Positions 1-9,812 of a stretch of 32,080 bases of DNA are shown here, piece after piece. Location: NCBI GenBank assembly GCA_023457715.1, contig JAEWKR010000026.1, positions 1 through 32,080 on the forward strand, written 5' to 3'. Position numbers and translations under genes: made by a program. The notes under the pieces were generated by a model, which worked only from the letters and a program-made list of their open reading frames with translations, was not told the origin of the DNA and did no database searches. Numbering within the stretch: the stretch's first letter is position 1; the number at the start of each line of letters is the position of its first letter. Source of the stretch: Verrucomicrobiota bacterium. GTDB taxonomy: Bacteria > Verrucomicrobiota > Verrucomicrobiia > Opitutales > Opitutaceae.

Positions 1-253
1 CGCTGGCGCTCCCCGCTACAGTCAGGCCGAACGAGGCGCGGTCTGGACGTAGCGAGGAGCGCCAGCGAGACCCGGAGGGCCAGAGGACCGGAGGGCCGGA
101 GGGCCGGGCTGCTGGCGCTCTTCGCTACGCCCGGGCGCAGCCAGGCGGATTGATGTAGCGAGGAGCACCAGCGAGTCGATCCGGCCGACCCCGCGTATTC
201 GCCCACCACGCCCCCACGGATTTCGAATCGCTGGCGCTCTTCGCTACGCCCGC
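1..253. repeat. Composite intergenic repeat, copy A
   Basis: No gene is visible here. The stretch is built from modules that recur at about 25208-25570 and 26888-27233. The core TAGCGAGGAGCGCCAGCG occurs at 50-67, and with one mismatch at 156-173. Its reverse complement (one mismatch, GGCGCTCTTCGCTA) occurs at about 110-127 and 229-247, with a further variant at 1-19. Between 71 and 110 lies a short array of the 9-bp unit CCGGAGGGC. The pair 155-175 / 229-247 can fold as a long stem with a loop of about 55 nt. It ends just before the oxidoreductase gene. The function is unknown; a REP- or MITE-like non-autonomous element is an inference. Confidence 0.75.
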
Positions 254-275
254 GTGAACGCGGGACAACCTGCCC

Positions 276-322
276 GAACACAACCTTTCAGCCTTCCAGC
301 TTTCAGCTTTTCAGCTTTTCAT
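276..322. repeat. (CTTTCAGC)n short tandem array upstream of the oxidoreductase
   Basis: Imperfect 8-bp units of the CTTTCAGC/TTTTCAGC type run up to a few bases before the ATG at 335. An in-frame upstream ATG at 254 would make the repeat coding (residues such as SAFSFSAFH). This is low-complexity sequence and argues for the downstream start. Confidence 0.7.
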
Positions 323-334
323 CTCCCACCCCCC

Positions 335-1561
335 ATGAATCGTCGCGATTTCTGCACCACGTCTGCCGCCACGCTGGCGACCACAGCCTTCTTTCCGCGC
401 GCGCTGGGCGCGGATACTCCAAAGAGCCTTTCCGACACCCAGGCACCCTTCGGCAATGCGACAACCGCGCATCCGGCCGATACGGCCCAGGGCCAGTTTT
501 ATGTGCCGCGCAGCAAGCCCCAGCCGGTGGTCAAAGCCGGCGAGTTCGTTTTCGCTGCCGCGCATTGCGACCACGGCCACATCTACGGGATGTGCGAGGG
601 GCTGACCAATGCGGGCGCGACGCTCAAGTGGATCTTCGAGCCCGACGAGGCGAAGCGCACCGCCTTCCTGAAGCGTTTCCCACAGGCGAAAGCCGCGCGC
701 TCCCTCGACGAGATTCTTTTGGACGGCACGGTTCAGCTCGTTGCCGCCGCAGCCATCACCCACCTCCGCGGCCCGCTCGGCTGCCGGGTGATGGAAGCCG
801 GCAAGGACTACTTCACCGACAAGGCTCCGTTTACGACGCTGCCGCAGCTGGCCGACGCCCGCGAGGTCGCCGCGCGCACCGGGCGCAAGTACATGGTCTA
901 TTACAGCGAGCGGCTGCACAACGAGGCGGCCATGTATGCGACGGACATTCTCGAGCAGGGTGTGATCGGACGCGTGCTGCAGATCGTGAGTCTGGCGCCG
1001 CACCGGCTTTCGAAGCCCACGCGCCCGGCGTGGTTCTTCGAACGCGAAAAGTTCGGCGGCATCCTGTGCGACATCGGCAGCCACCAGTTCGAACAGTTCC
1101 TGACGTATTCGAAAGCCCGTGACGCCACCATCACGCAGTCGGCAATCGCCAACTTTGCCAACCCCGACAAGCCGGAGTTCGAGGATTTCGGCGAGACCTC
1201 GCTGCTGGGAGACAATGGCTGCTCGAACTACGTGCGCGTGGACTGGTTCACGCCCGACGGGCTCAGCACCTGGGGCGATGGCCGCACCTTCATTCTCGGC
1301 ACCGAAGGTACGATCGAGCTCCGCAAGTACGTGGATCTCGCCCGCGAAAAGACCGGTGGGCACGTCTACATCGTCGACGGCAAAGGCGAGCGGCACGTGA
1401 ACGTCAGCGGTCAGATCGGCTTCCGTTTCTTCGGCGAGTTCATCCTCGACTGCCTGCATCGCACCGAGAAAGCCATGACCCAGGCCCACGCCTTCAAAGC
1501 CACCGAACTTGCCCTGAAAGCCCAGGCCGCCGCGAAGAAGATCGAAGGACTGCGGGGCTAG
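335..1561 (+). CDS. Tat-exported Gfo/Idh/MocA-family oxidoreductase
   Basis: The 408-residue protein starts MNRRDFCTTSAATLATTAFF, a twin-arginine signal followed by a hydrophobic stretch, so export across the inner membrane by the Tat route is likely. The mature part looks like a Gfo/Idh/MocA dinucleotide-dependent oxidoreductase. It has an N-terminal Rossmann-like half (about 70-170), then TDKAPF at 161-166 where the family usually has an EKP motif (here Asp replaces Glu), then a C-terminal half with DIGSHQFE at 246-253, the usual GxH active-site region. The glycine-rich nucleotide motif is degenerate (HCDHGHIYGM at about 77-86), so cofactor binding is less certain. The substrate cannot be told from sequence; such exported members in Verrucomicrobiota and Planctomycetota are commonly linked to sugar metabolism. 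The ATG at 335 is chosen over 254 because the upstream residues come from the repeat array and would bury the Tat signal. The gene stands alone on this strand and converges on the giant gene ending at 1764. Confidence 0.85.
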   Translation: MNRRDFCTTSAATLATTAFFPRALGADTPKSLSDTQAPFGNATTAHPADTAQGQFYVPRSKPQPVVKAGEFVFAAAHCDHGHIYGMCEGLTNAGATLKWIFEPDEAKRTAFLKRFPQAKAARSLDEILLDGTVQLVAAAAITHLRGPLGCRVMEAGKDYFTDKAPFTTLPQLADAREVAARTGRKYMVYYSERLHNEAAMYATDILEQGVIGRVLQIVSLAPHRLSKPTRPAWFFEREKFGGILCDIGSHQFEQFLTYSKARDATITQSAIANFANPDKPEFEDFGETSLLGDNGCSNYVRVDWFTPDGLSTWGDGRTFILGTEGTIELRKYVDLAREKTGGHVYIVDGKGERHVNVSGQIGFRFFGEFILDCLHRTEKAMTQAHAFKATELALKAQAAAKKIEGLRG

Positions 1562-1763
1562 CCCGGGTGCCCGCCTGCGGCGGGATCTGAGATTTGAAAT
1601 TTTAGATTTGAGATTTGAGATGCCTGAAGCGACGGCGGGTCCCCCAATGCGGGCGGGCCGCCCGCGGTCCACCCTGAGCCTGATGCAGACGGGACGCCTG
1701 CGCTCCCAGGTCGAGCCATCCGACGTCCGAGGATCTCAAATCTCAAATCGCCGGCGCAGCCGG
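1562..1763. repeat. Convergent intergenic region with hairpins and ATTTGAG arrays
   Basis: No gene is seen. A perfect hairpin CCCGCC-TGC-GGCGGG lies just behind the oxidoreductase stop (about 1569-1583) and could end plus-strand transcription, although no T-run follows. Heptamer arrays of ATTTGAG type occupy about 1590-1620 and 1733-1748. A 23-bp GC-rich near-palindrome at 1649-1671 is repeated identically at 18736-18758, with an inverted near-copy at about 9935-9955. Confidence 0.6.
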
Positions 1764-1764
1764 C
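1750..1764 (-). terminator. Candidate terminator hairpin behind the protease-propeller gene
   Basis: GCCGGC-GCA-GCCGGC is a perfect 6-bp stem with a 3-nt loop. It overlaps the last base of the stop codon of the minus-strand gene and is followed, in that reading direction, by ATTTGAGATTTGAGAT. The same hairpin-plus-heptamer layout is found behind the other two giant genes. Whether it terminates transcription is an inference, because the tail is not a clean T-run. Confidence 0.45.
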
Positions 1765-4700
1765 TACGGCCCGGGCGCGAAACCGTCCTCCGTGCCGAGC
1801 TGGCGATGATAGCGACCCGTCCGGACCGGGCCCGCGCGAGTATTGTAAAGGTCGATCACGCGGGTGAGCTCAAGGAGCCCGATGCTGCCGTCGCGGTTGC
1901 TGTCAGCGGCGTGATGCACCAGGAGTGAGACCGCCGACAGCGCCGGGCGGGCGAGATCGCCGGAGAAGCCGTCACTGGAGCCCGGCTGGTTCTGGTACGC
2001 GCCCGTCCGGGTGACACCCGCGCGCGTGTTATACAGCTCAATGACCCGGGTGAGTTCCGAGAGACTAATCGCACCGTCAGCGTTCTGGTCGGCATCGTGA
2101 TGCAGCGGACGCGGGAGGAGCCGCACCCCCACAGGCAGGACCACCCCCGGTTGGCCATCGCTCCGCCGAAAATCGACGCGCCCGTAAACGCCGAGCACTC
2201 CGGTGGTGGAGGCAGGAATCGCGAGGTCCGCCTGCAGGCTGTCTTCCACGGACGAGTGAAACTCCCACACCAGGGCGCCCCCGTCTCCGGGACGTGGAGC
2301 GGACAACGCGCCCATGCCGTTATGGCTGATCAGGCTCGATCCGGGCGGCGCAAGCAGGGTGTACGTCACCCCTGTGGCATCGAGACCGCTGCTGCCTTCC
2401 AGATAAAACCGCTGCGTCGCCCCGGGGGTGTAGAAGCGCCCGACGAAGTGGTCGAGATGCCACTCCACGTAATTGCGCAGCCCGTAATTATACAATTCGG
2501 ACGGACGCACGGAAAGCGCGGCCGGACTGCTGGTCGCGGTGCCTGACCAATTCGTCGCAACGACATCGTACACGGCCAAGTCCGTCTCCGCGGTGGACGC
2601 AAACGTCAGCGTGTGGCTGGTGGCGCCGGGAATCGCCACGCCGTTGCGGCGCCACTGCAGGCTCGGCGCCGGCTTGCCGATTGTTACTGCCCGGAAGGAC
2701 GTGGCGTGGGTCAACGCGGTCACGGAGCGAGGTTGCGGCGAGAAGACGACGGCGGGGGGATAGGCGTCGGCCAACCCCGCATCAACCTCGAAGATCTCGA
2801 CCAGCACGTCGCCGCTTTCACCGGGGCCACCGGCGATCGACAGGGTGTAACCGCCGGTCCCCAAGGTGCAGAGGAACGCCGCGTCTTTGCTTCCTGGTTC
2901 CAACCCTTGCGCGCCGGCCTGCGCCTGGGCGGCCTCCAGGGCCGCCGAAGCGACCCAGTCATCGTTCTCCGCGAGCAGCGTCTCCCCGCGGTACAGCCGC
3001 ACCGCAGGATCGGGCAATCCGCCAACCGCGTCGGCCGTCGGTCCGAGCACGCGAATGAGGAATTCTCGTTCGCCGTCCCCCTCCACGACCAGCCCCACGG
3101 TGGACGCGGCCCCGGACTGAATCACCGTGCGAGCGGCGACGTAGACCATCCGACCACGCCGGTCCGCGTCGTAGATCTCCCCCAGATTCAGGCCGCCCGA
3201 CGGCTGCAACAGGGAGGCGAGATGTGTGCCCGGCGGAAGCGCGATCAGGAACGCCGCATCCGCGGAGCCGTCCCCCGTAAAGGGCAGCAGGCCCAGCGCG
3301 GCGGTCCGTTCCAGAATCGCCGCACGGTTGGGCGCGAGCGCCGACGAGACATTGAACGTGTAGCGCTGCCCGTCAGCGGAGGTCAGCCCCAGCTTCGGCA
3401 GGTCCATGGCCGCCACGTCGTAGCCCAGGGCGGCCGCCGAAGGCCCGAGTGCGCGCACGAGGAAATCCTTGCTGGACGCGGATTCATGTCGGAACGCGGC
3501 AAGATCAAAAGGCGCGCCCCATCGACCCGGCGTGAGAAAGGTCACCCCCGCGAGCGTGCGCGCTCCGGCCGCCGCCATGACGCGGACGGTGGTTTCACTC
3601 GTGACCGTGCCGTCACGACCGACCACGGAAACGCGATAGAGCCCGGTGTCGCTGCCGGACAACCGTGGCAAGGTCAGGGTGCTGCCGCCGCCCCCCGGGA
3701 TCGGCACACCGTCTTTCGACCACTGGTATTGCAGGTCATCCCCTTCGGCGACGATCCCCAGCGTCAAGGCTTCGCCTGCTTCATATCGGCTCGTGGAGGT
3801 GAGCCCTTGGAGGAGTCGCGCCTTTCCGGCGCCCTCCCCGCTCACGATCATGCCGACCGAATCCCCGGCGTAGATCGAACCGCGAAACGCCGCAAAACCT
3901 CCAAGATTGCCGTCAGCTCCAGAAAAGCCCCTTTCCCAGACCAGTCCGTCGGGTGAACTCCAGAAATCTCTGGAACCGCTGGCATAAAAGCGGCCGGCCG
4001 CATAGCTCACACCATCCGTGACTGAACCAACGGAGCGGGTCGACCACGTTGCCCCATCCGTTGAGACCCACACGCTGTCGGACCCATGCGTAACGACGAG
4101 GCGCCCATTGCCCGAAGCCAGGCGCGGGGTGCCCGAGATGTTCAATGACGTCGACTCGGTCATCCATGCCAGGCCATCGGTCGAAGTCGCGACGCCGCCG
4201 CTTCCCGACACCGCGACGAATTTGCCGTTGCCATAAGCCACCGTCGCACGGCCCAAGGTATTGGGCAGGGTGAACGGAGAGACCCACGTCACGCCGTCGG
4301 ATGACACTGATACCTTGCCCAACGTGTCCGCCGCCACGAAAAGGCCCGCTCCCCAAGCCAGCGCCGCACCTGTGCCTGCCTCCAAGGGGTGCTCAGCCCA
4401 GGCCACTCCGTCCGCCGATCGGTACACCCGCCCATCACCCAGGATGAGGAAAACGCCGTTGCCAAACGCCGCGGCCCGCGCCTGACCCGAAAGGTCGCTT
4501 CTGTTCCACGACACCCCATCGCTTGACCGCAGGACGCGGCCGCCGTTGTCCACCGCCACCAAGATGGTGCCATCGGCGACGATGGCTACAAACGGTTCGC
4601 GTCGCACGCCACCGTTGGCGAGGGTCCACGCTTCACCGTCCGTTGAGAGCAGGAGGGGCCCGGGGACATGCGACGAGCCGAGCAGGTAACGCCCGCCCGC

Positions 4701-7700
4701 GTACGCCAGCCCCCCCAGTTGCGCAAACGACGACTGGATCGGCTCCACGACCCACGGGCTCCAGCTTTGTCCATCTGCAGAAGCCAGTACCTTGGACGCG
4801 TAGGTCATCAGGACGAAACGGTCGCCCACATGCGCCAGCGCGCGGAGGGACGGACTGAAATAAACGCGGTTGGTCCAATCGCGCAGATCGGTGGACGCGC
4901 GCACGCACATGCCCGCGGTATCGATGACCATGTAGCGGCCGTTGCCCGAAGCCAGATTGCGCGCCCAGAAGCCCAGCGGCCCGCAGTCACTCCAGGTCAG
5001 GCCATCCCCGGAGACAAAAAAGCGGGTGTACCCGGAACGATGATACCCAAGGGCCACAAACCGCGCCCCGTCCCAAAGCACCTCGAAAAACTCCGTGAAA
5101 GCCGGGCTGCGCGTCGCGACCGTCCAGGCCGCCCCATCCACCGAGGTGGCAATGAAACCATGGCCATTCTTCTTCCCAACCGCGACCACCCGCGTGGAGT
5201 TCGCCGCGATGGCGTTGAGCGTCTCGTCACCGAGGCCGAATCCGGTGTGCCGGCTTTCCCAAACTTGGTCGTCGCCTCGAACGTGAACACCACCCTGTTC
5301 GGTGAGGGCCAGAATTTTGCCACCCGGACCCTGCACCACGCCGCGGACCGGATTCGAACGGCCATCCAGTCGCGCCGCACCCCACGTCGCGCCGTCGGTG
5401 GAATGAAACAACGCGCCACGATGATTCGAAACGAAGAATTCGCTGCCCGCGTTCATCACCTGCAAGGGGGCGGAAACGGGAAGACCGGGCTGGTGCAGCT
5501 GGGTCAAGTGCGCCTTGGCCACTCGCAGGTCGATGTCACCGCTCGTCGCAGACCCATGGGCATTGCTGACCCGCAAGCTGTAACGGCCGCTGTCATCGGG
5601 CCTCCACGCCGCCTTCGCCAGCGTCGGGCCCTTCTCGTCGGGAAGCACGACGCCATCGCGTGACCACTCGTAGGTGAGCGGCCGCCCACCATCAGAAATC
5701 ACCGGTCTGAGCGTCATCGCCGATCCGGCCGCGAGATCGTGTGTCATGGCGACTGGCGAAACGACGGGAGCCACTTGACGGGACCGCACTGCAACCGTGG
5801 TCGACGTGGTGTCCGCGCGGTCCCCCTCTCTAACCGTCAGCACATAGGTGCCGGCCACCTCTGGGCCGTCGTCCAGCCACAGGGTCGCGGTGTCCCTGCC
5901 TGGGAGCGGCTGGCCATCTTTCTCCCAGGAAAAGGCCGGAGACGTTCCACCGACCGCGGTGGCAAACACCGTGGTCGACCCGCCAGGCTCAATGAACGCT
6001 TGGTCTGGCAAGGGATCGATGATCACCGGACCCGGACGGTTGATTGTCCGGACAATGCCATGCCGGAGGCCGCCCCGGCCATCGGACTGGTCCAGCGCCA
6101 CCGGACCGGCAAGCCACATCCCTCCGTCGCCCGCCGGGAGGACGACGGCTCCCTCCATTGCCAGCGGGAGACACGAAGAAGGGTCATAAGCCCCGTCCGG
6201 CGACACTTTGAGCAGTCCGTCTTTGACGGCCGACGATCCGATCTGAATCAAGTTGCCGAGGGGCAACAGCACGCTGCTGTCAGGCTGGGGGATGATTACC
6301 ACCGGTCTCGCAAAGCTTTTCTCTTTGTTGATCCGCACCAATGAACCATCGGGTTCCAGGACGATGATGGCGGCCCCAAGCAAGCCTTCGCCCAACTGCA
6401 GCTCAACCTCAGCACTGATCACTATTTTTCCATCCGGCCGGATCGCCACTTTTCGGGCCTCGCTCAGTCCGATTCCCGAGGGCGGAACAAAGGTGTTGTC
6501 GAGGGCAAGGTCCGGATTCAGCCGGGCGATGCGATCGCGAGGAGTACCCGCGTAACTCGTAAAGGAACCAACCACAATGAGGCGTCCATCGGGTTGTGGA
6601 GCCACGCCATGAATCCAGCCGTCATGGAAGTTCGGAGCCCCACTGATTACCGTGCCGTCCGCGTCGAGAATCACCAGGAAACGGGCAAAGGTTCCACTCC
6701 ATTGGGAAAACGTGCCGCAAAGGGCAATGCGGTCGTTCGGCAACGCCACGGCGTCCGTCACCGTTCCATTCGGCCCTTGTCCCGTTGAGAACGAAGTATC
6801 GAGCGCACCTCCAGCCGTCAGACGAATCACGCCCGTCTGAGGCACACCGTTCACCACCAGATCGGTGCCGACGACCACGAGCTTCCGGTCGCTTTGGGCG
6901 ATCAGCCGCGTGACGTTGCCACCGATCGCTGCGCCGTAGGTGCGATCTGGCGTGCCATCGGGCAGGAGGCGTACCAGTCCCCGGCATGGTTCGCCGCCGG
7001 CGTGGTCGAAGTCACCGGCCACGTAGACGACGCCATAGGGAGCATGCGTCATCGCCGTCGCCCGTGCCGGAAAGTACCAGTGGCGCGCGGGTGAGACCGC
7101 CGTGCCCGTCGGGTCGAGTACAAGGAACCCCCCGGAACTCGCGCTGAAAGCCTGGTCGCTCGTGATCGCGATGCGGCCGTCGCCCAGGACGGCCACCGAA
7201 TTCGGCGTGGCGCCCAGCCCAGGGGCGAAACCGATCTCCGCGGCTCCATCATGGCCCAGGCGGGCCAGGCCGATTGGATTTCCCGCCGTGTGATACCACG
7301 TTCCGGCGACCACGACCCTGCCCGCACCGTCGAGGGCGAGGCCGGCAATGGTCGGACGCTGCGCGCTGGTCGGATTGAACGCAGCGTCGAGTTCACCCGT
7401 GGTCGTCAAGCGCACCAGTTGGCCTTTGATCACTCCGCGATAGGCGGAGAAATCGCCGCCCACAATATAACCCTCCGGAGTCGCGAGCACCGCGGTCGGC
7501 GGTGCATTGAAACCTACCCCGGTCTCGAAAGCGGTGTCCACGGCCCCCGAACTCGCAAGGCGCACGATACCATTCCGGGAGAGCCCGCCCACCGAGGTGA
7601 AACTGCCCGTCACGAGCAGGCCGTCGTCCTCCACGATCGCTAACGCCGAAACTCGGTCGGAGAACACCGGCGCGACAAACGTGGGGTCCATCTCTCCCGA

Positions 7701-9812
7701 AGAAAGAAACCTCGAAACCCAGCGCTCCGCTTGACCGATGCCGAAGGACGCCGCGACGACAATGCGACCGGTCGAATCGATCGCTATTCCAGCAACGTTT
7801 CTACCCGTAAGCCGGGGCCGGAATGTCCGATCCTCCGAACCGTCAACATTCAGCCTGGCCAGCGTCGGCTGCCGCAGTCCGCCCACACGATCGAACAAGC
7901 CTCCAATGACGATCTTCCCGTCGGGTTGCCGGGCCAGGTGCAGGATGTCCCCGTCGACCGGTGCCGCCTGAAAACTCGCATCCACGCTAAGATCGGGGTT
8001 AAGCCGGACCACTTGAGCCGTCGCGTGGCCATCCACCCGCACGAACCGGCCAACGACATACGCGCCGCCATTGGGAGTCGGCACCGCCCGGGTCAACGGC
8101 CGATTGATCGAACGGCTTTCCAACGGTACAAAATAATCTGGATCGAGTTGCTGAACCTCGGTCGGGCTTGCCGAACCGATCCCCATGTAAACGGGCGTGG
8201 AGGTCACTGTCCGCCCGCCCGCGGTCACGACGACATCGTACCATCCAGCATGCCACGGGTTCGGCTCAAACCCCAGATATTGCGAGGTCTGCCCTTCGAG
8301 CGCCGTTCCATTCCGTCGCCACTGATAGGTAACATCGCCGGCATCCACCAGTACCTCGACGGACAGCAAGGCCGATTCGCCGATTCGCACCGTGCGCCCC
8401 TCCGGCTGTTTCGCGATTTTGGGCGAAACATCTCCCATCACCCGATAAGCGGCGTAAGTCGCCGCCCGCTCCCGCAGCGCGCGGGCACAATCCGCTGCCT
8501 TGGGGTGGTCTGCGGGCAGACCCAGGCGGTGCAGCGTGTCTCCGGCACTCGGATCCATGCCGAGGTCGCGTTCGGCCACGTACACGTCAGGACTGGAGAA
8601 GTAGGGCTGCGTCACGCCGTAGGCCATGATGTCACTGATGTCGTGCGTGATCTGCACGGGCCCGTCGGAGCCCGCAAACGTGTACGAGTACGGAAAGCTG
8701 AAGCCATAGAGATAAACTCCGTTTCCATCCGGCGCGTTGTGCTGTGTGCGTTGATGCAGCAACCCGTACGTGTGCCCGATTTCGTGCGCCAAGGTGAGGT
8801 AACCCGTCGCCTCCTCCACCAGCGCCGCGTGACCCAACTCGCTCCCCAAGGAAGGTCCGCGGTTGTACGCGACCAGGAGAATGGAGGTGTCCGCATGGTG
8901 CTCCCAGGCTTTCGCGTTCGCGAAGTCGCCCATAGCCGAGCCCGGAACCAGGCCCATGAACTCGCCCATGACCGGGCCGTTGGTTCCGGGGTCGGTCACA
9001 TCGGGAGCCCGCACGACAGCAGCCAGGGCCCATTCCAGGTTGGCCACTCCGCTGTCGCGAAGCGCCACATTGCACGATTCGAGATAGGCGCGATACTTCG
9101 TGGTCAGAAACGCCGGCACCTGATCAATGCCGCCAGCCTCGGCGGCGTTGGCCGCCTCCGTGGTCTGCTCATAGAAGAAAAGGACATCGGCGACATGCAC
9201 CTCATTCGCCGCCGCGATGCGCGGCGTCGGAGGCGTCACGCGCTGCTCCCCGCCGGAAGCGGCTCGCGCGAAAGGCGCGGACAGGACCCCCACGCTGTCC
9301 ATTTCCTCGCAGGAGACCACGGCGTCGCGGCGCACGACGCTCGTTTGGCGGCCAGCCGCGTGTAGGTCGAACTGGCCCTCAGCGGTCGACAGCACGCCGA
9401 AAGCGCGGTCCGGGGTGACCACGACCACCAAGGACTCGTGACGCGCGCGACCTTTTCCCACCCAGATGATATGATCGGCCTTCTGCGTCACCCGTTGCAG
9501 CATCATGTCGCGCGGTCCAAGCTCCGGCACATCGACCCGCAAACGCGGCGGCGGCGCCGCCCGCCAGCGTTCGAACCCGAAATCCGCGCCGTCGACGAAG
9601 ACCTGTGCGGTGGGAAAGAGGACTTTGGTCGGCACCGCTGCCACCGTCCGCGGGGCTGCGGCGGTGGGCGCGATCGCCTGGACGGGGGTAAGCGAGGTCG
9701 CCGCAGCCGGGCTCGCTACGTCTGCGTGCGGCTTCCCGGCCGGACGCGGAAGATGAGACAAGGCCACGAACACCGCGGCGGCGGCCGTTGCGAGAAAGAG
9801 AACGCGTTTCAT
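1764..9812 (-). CDS. Giant secreted metzincin protease with Ig, delta-60, propeller and EF-hand tail
   Basis: 2682 residues. A hydrophobic signal sequence (about 1-25) is followed by a pro-region-like segment to about 200. A zinc metalloprotease domain follows (about 205-450) with HEIGHTYGLLH at 343-353 (HExxHxxGxxH: His343, Glu344, His347, His353) and a Met-turn SDIMAYG near 393-399, which mark a metzincin, closest to reprolysin-like bacterial forms. Then come an Ig-like domain (463-545), a delta-60 (DUF5122-type) propeller block (about 555-1255), two Ig-like domains (1260-1431), a 'SxDGxxW' propeller (1435-1995), an Ig-like domain (1998-2078), a duplicated segment of unknown type (2085-2347), an Ig-like domain (2353-2436), a divergent beta-sandwich (about 2445-2569) and the duplicated EF-hand tail (2572-2682; loops at 2575-2586 and 2637-2648). 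It is probably a surface or extracellular protease. It is the last of four minus-strand genes, 343 bp after the previous one. No Shine-Dalgarno is seen before the ATG. Confidence 0.85.
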   Translation of the reverse strand: MKRVLFLATAAAAVFVALSHLPRPAGKPHADVASPAAATSLTPVQAIAPTAAAPRTVAAVPTKVLFPTAQVFVDGADFGFERWRAAPPPRLRVDVPELGPRDMMLQRVTQKADHIIWVGKGRARHESLVVVVTPDRAFGVLSTAEGQFDLHAAGRQTSVVRRDAVVSCEEMDSVGVLSAPFARAASGGEQRVTPPTPRIAAANEVHVADVLFFYEQTTEAANAAEAGGIDQVPAFLTTKYRAYLESCNVALRDSGVANLEWALAAVVRAPDVTDPGTNGPVMGEFMGLVPGSAMGDFANAKAWEHHADTSILLVAYNRGPSLGSELGHAALVEEATGYLTLAHEIGHTYGLLHQRTQHNAPDGNGVYLYGFSFPYSYTFAGSDGPVQITHDISDIMAYGVTQPYFSSPDVYVAERDLGMDPSAGDTLHRLGLPADHPKAADCARALRERAATYAAYRVMGDVSPKIAKQPEGRTVRIGESALLSVEVLVDAGDVTYQWRRNGTALEGQTSQYLGFEPNPWHAGWYDVVVTAGGRTVTSTPVYMGIGSASPTEVQQLDPDYFVPLESRSINRPLTRAVPTPNGGAYVVGRFVRVDGHATAQVVRLNPDLSVDASFQAAPVDGDILHLARQPDGKIVIGGLFDRVGGLRQPTLARLNVDGSEDRTFRPRLTGRNVAGIAIDSTGRIVVAASFGIGQAERWVSRFLSSGEMDPTFVAPVFSDRVSALAIVEDDGLLVTGSFTSVGGLSRNGIVRLASSGAVDTAFETGVGFNAPPTAVLATPEGYIVGGDFSAYRGVIKGQLVRLTTTGELDAAFNPTSAQRPTIAGLALDGAGRVVVAGTWYHTAGNPIGLARLGHDGAAEIGFAPGLGATPNSVAVLGDGRIAITSDQAFSASSGGFLVLDPTGTAVSPARHWYFPARATAMTHAPYGVVYVAGDFDHAGGEPCRGLVRLLPDGTPDRTYGAAIGGNVTRLIAQSDRKLVVVGTDLVVNGVPQTGVIRLTAGGALDTSFSTGQGPNGTVTDAVALPNDRIALCGTFSQWSGTFARFLVILDADGTVISGAPNFHDGWIHGVAPQPDGRLIVVGSFTSYAGTPRDRIARLNPDLALDNTFVPPSGIGLSEARKVAIRPDGKIVISAEVELQLGEGLLGAAIIVLEPDGSLVRINKEKSFARPVVIIPQPDSSVLLPLGNLIQIGSSAVKDGLLKVSPDGAYDPSSCLPLAMEGAVVLPAGDGGMWLAGPVALDQSDGRGGLRHGIVRTINRPGPVIIDPLPDQAFIEPGGSTTVFATAVGGTSPAFSWEKDGQPLPGRDTATLWLDDGPEVAGTYVLTVREGDRADTTSTTVAVRSRQVAPVVSPVAMTHDLAAGSAMTLRPVISDGGRPLTYEWSRDGVVLPDEKGPTLAKAAWRPDDSGRYSLRVSNAHGSATSGDIDLRVAKAHLTQLHQPGLPVSAPLQVMNAGSEFFVSNHRGALFHSTDGATWGAARLDGRSNPVRGVVQGPGGKILALTEQGGVHVRGDDQVWESRHTGFGLGDETLNAIAANSTRVVAVGKKNGHGFIATSVDGAAWTVATRSPAFTEFFEVLWDGARFVALGYHRSGYTRFFVSGDGLTWSDCGPLGFWARNLASGNGRYMVIDTAGMCVRASTDLRDWTNRVYFSPSLRALAHVGDRFVLMTYASKVLASADGQSWSPWVVEPIQSSFAQLGGLAYAGGRYLLGSSHVPGPLLLSTDGEAWTLANGGVRREPFVAIVADGTILVAVDNGGRVLRSSDGVSWNRSDLSGQARAAAFGNGVFLILGDGRVYRSADGVAWAEHPLEAGTGAALAWGAGLFVAADTLGKVSVSSDGVTWVSPFTLPNTLGRATVAYGNGKFVAVSGSGGVATSTDGLAWMTESTSLNISGTPRLASGNGRLVVTHGSDSVWVSTDGATWSTRSVGSVTDGVSYAAGRFYASGSRDFWSSPDGLVWERGFSGADGNLGGFAAFRGSIYAGDSVGMIVSGEGAGKARLLQGLTSTSRYEAGEALTLGIVAEGDDLQYQWSKDGVPIPGGGGSTLTLPRLSGSDTGLYRVSVVGRDGTVTSETTVRVMAAAGARTLAGVTFLTPGRWGAPFDLAAFRHESASSKDFLVRALGPSAAALGYDVAAMDLPKLGLTSADGQRYTFNVSSALAPNRAAILERTAALGLLPFTGDGSADAAFLIALPPGTHLASLLQPSGGLNLGEIYDADRRGRMVYVAARTVIQSGAASTVGLVVEGDGEREFLIRVLGPTADAVGGLPDPAVRLYRGETLLAENDDWVASAALEAAQAQAGAQGLEPGSKDAAFLCTLGTGGYTLSIAGGPGESGDVLVEIFEVDAGLADAYPPAVVFSPQPRSVTALTHATSFRAVTIGKPAPSLQWRRNGVAIPGATSHTLTFASTAETDLAVYDVVATNWSGTATSSPAALSVRPSELYNYGLRNYVEWHLDHFVGRFYTPGATQRFYLEGSSGLDATGVTYTLLAPPGSSLISHNGMGALSAPRPGDGGALVWEFHSSVEDSLQADLAIPASTTGVLGVYGRVDFRRSDGQPGVVLPVGVRLLPRPLHHDADQNADGAISLSELTRVIELYNTRAGVTRTGAYQNQPGSSDGFSGDLARPALSAVSLLVHHAADSNRDGSIGLLELTRVIDLYNTRAGPVRTGRYHRQLGTEDGFAPGP

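Noticed and set aside
49..251. Composite repeat arms as a CRISPR or a phage attachment site
   Set aside because: The spacing is irregular, arms occur in both orientations and no integrase or cas gene is nearby.
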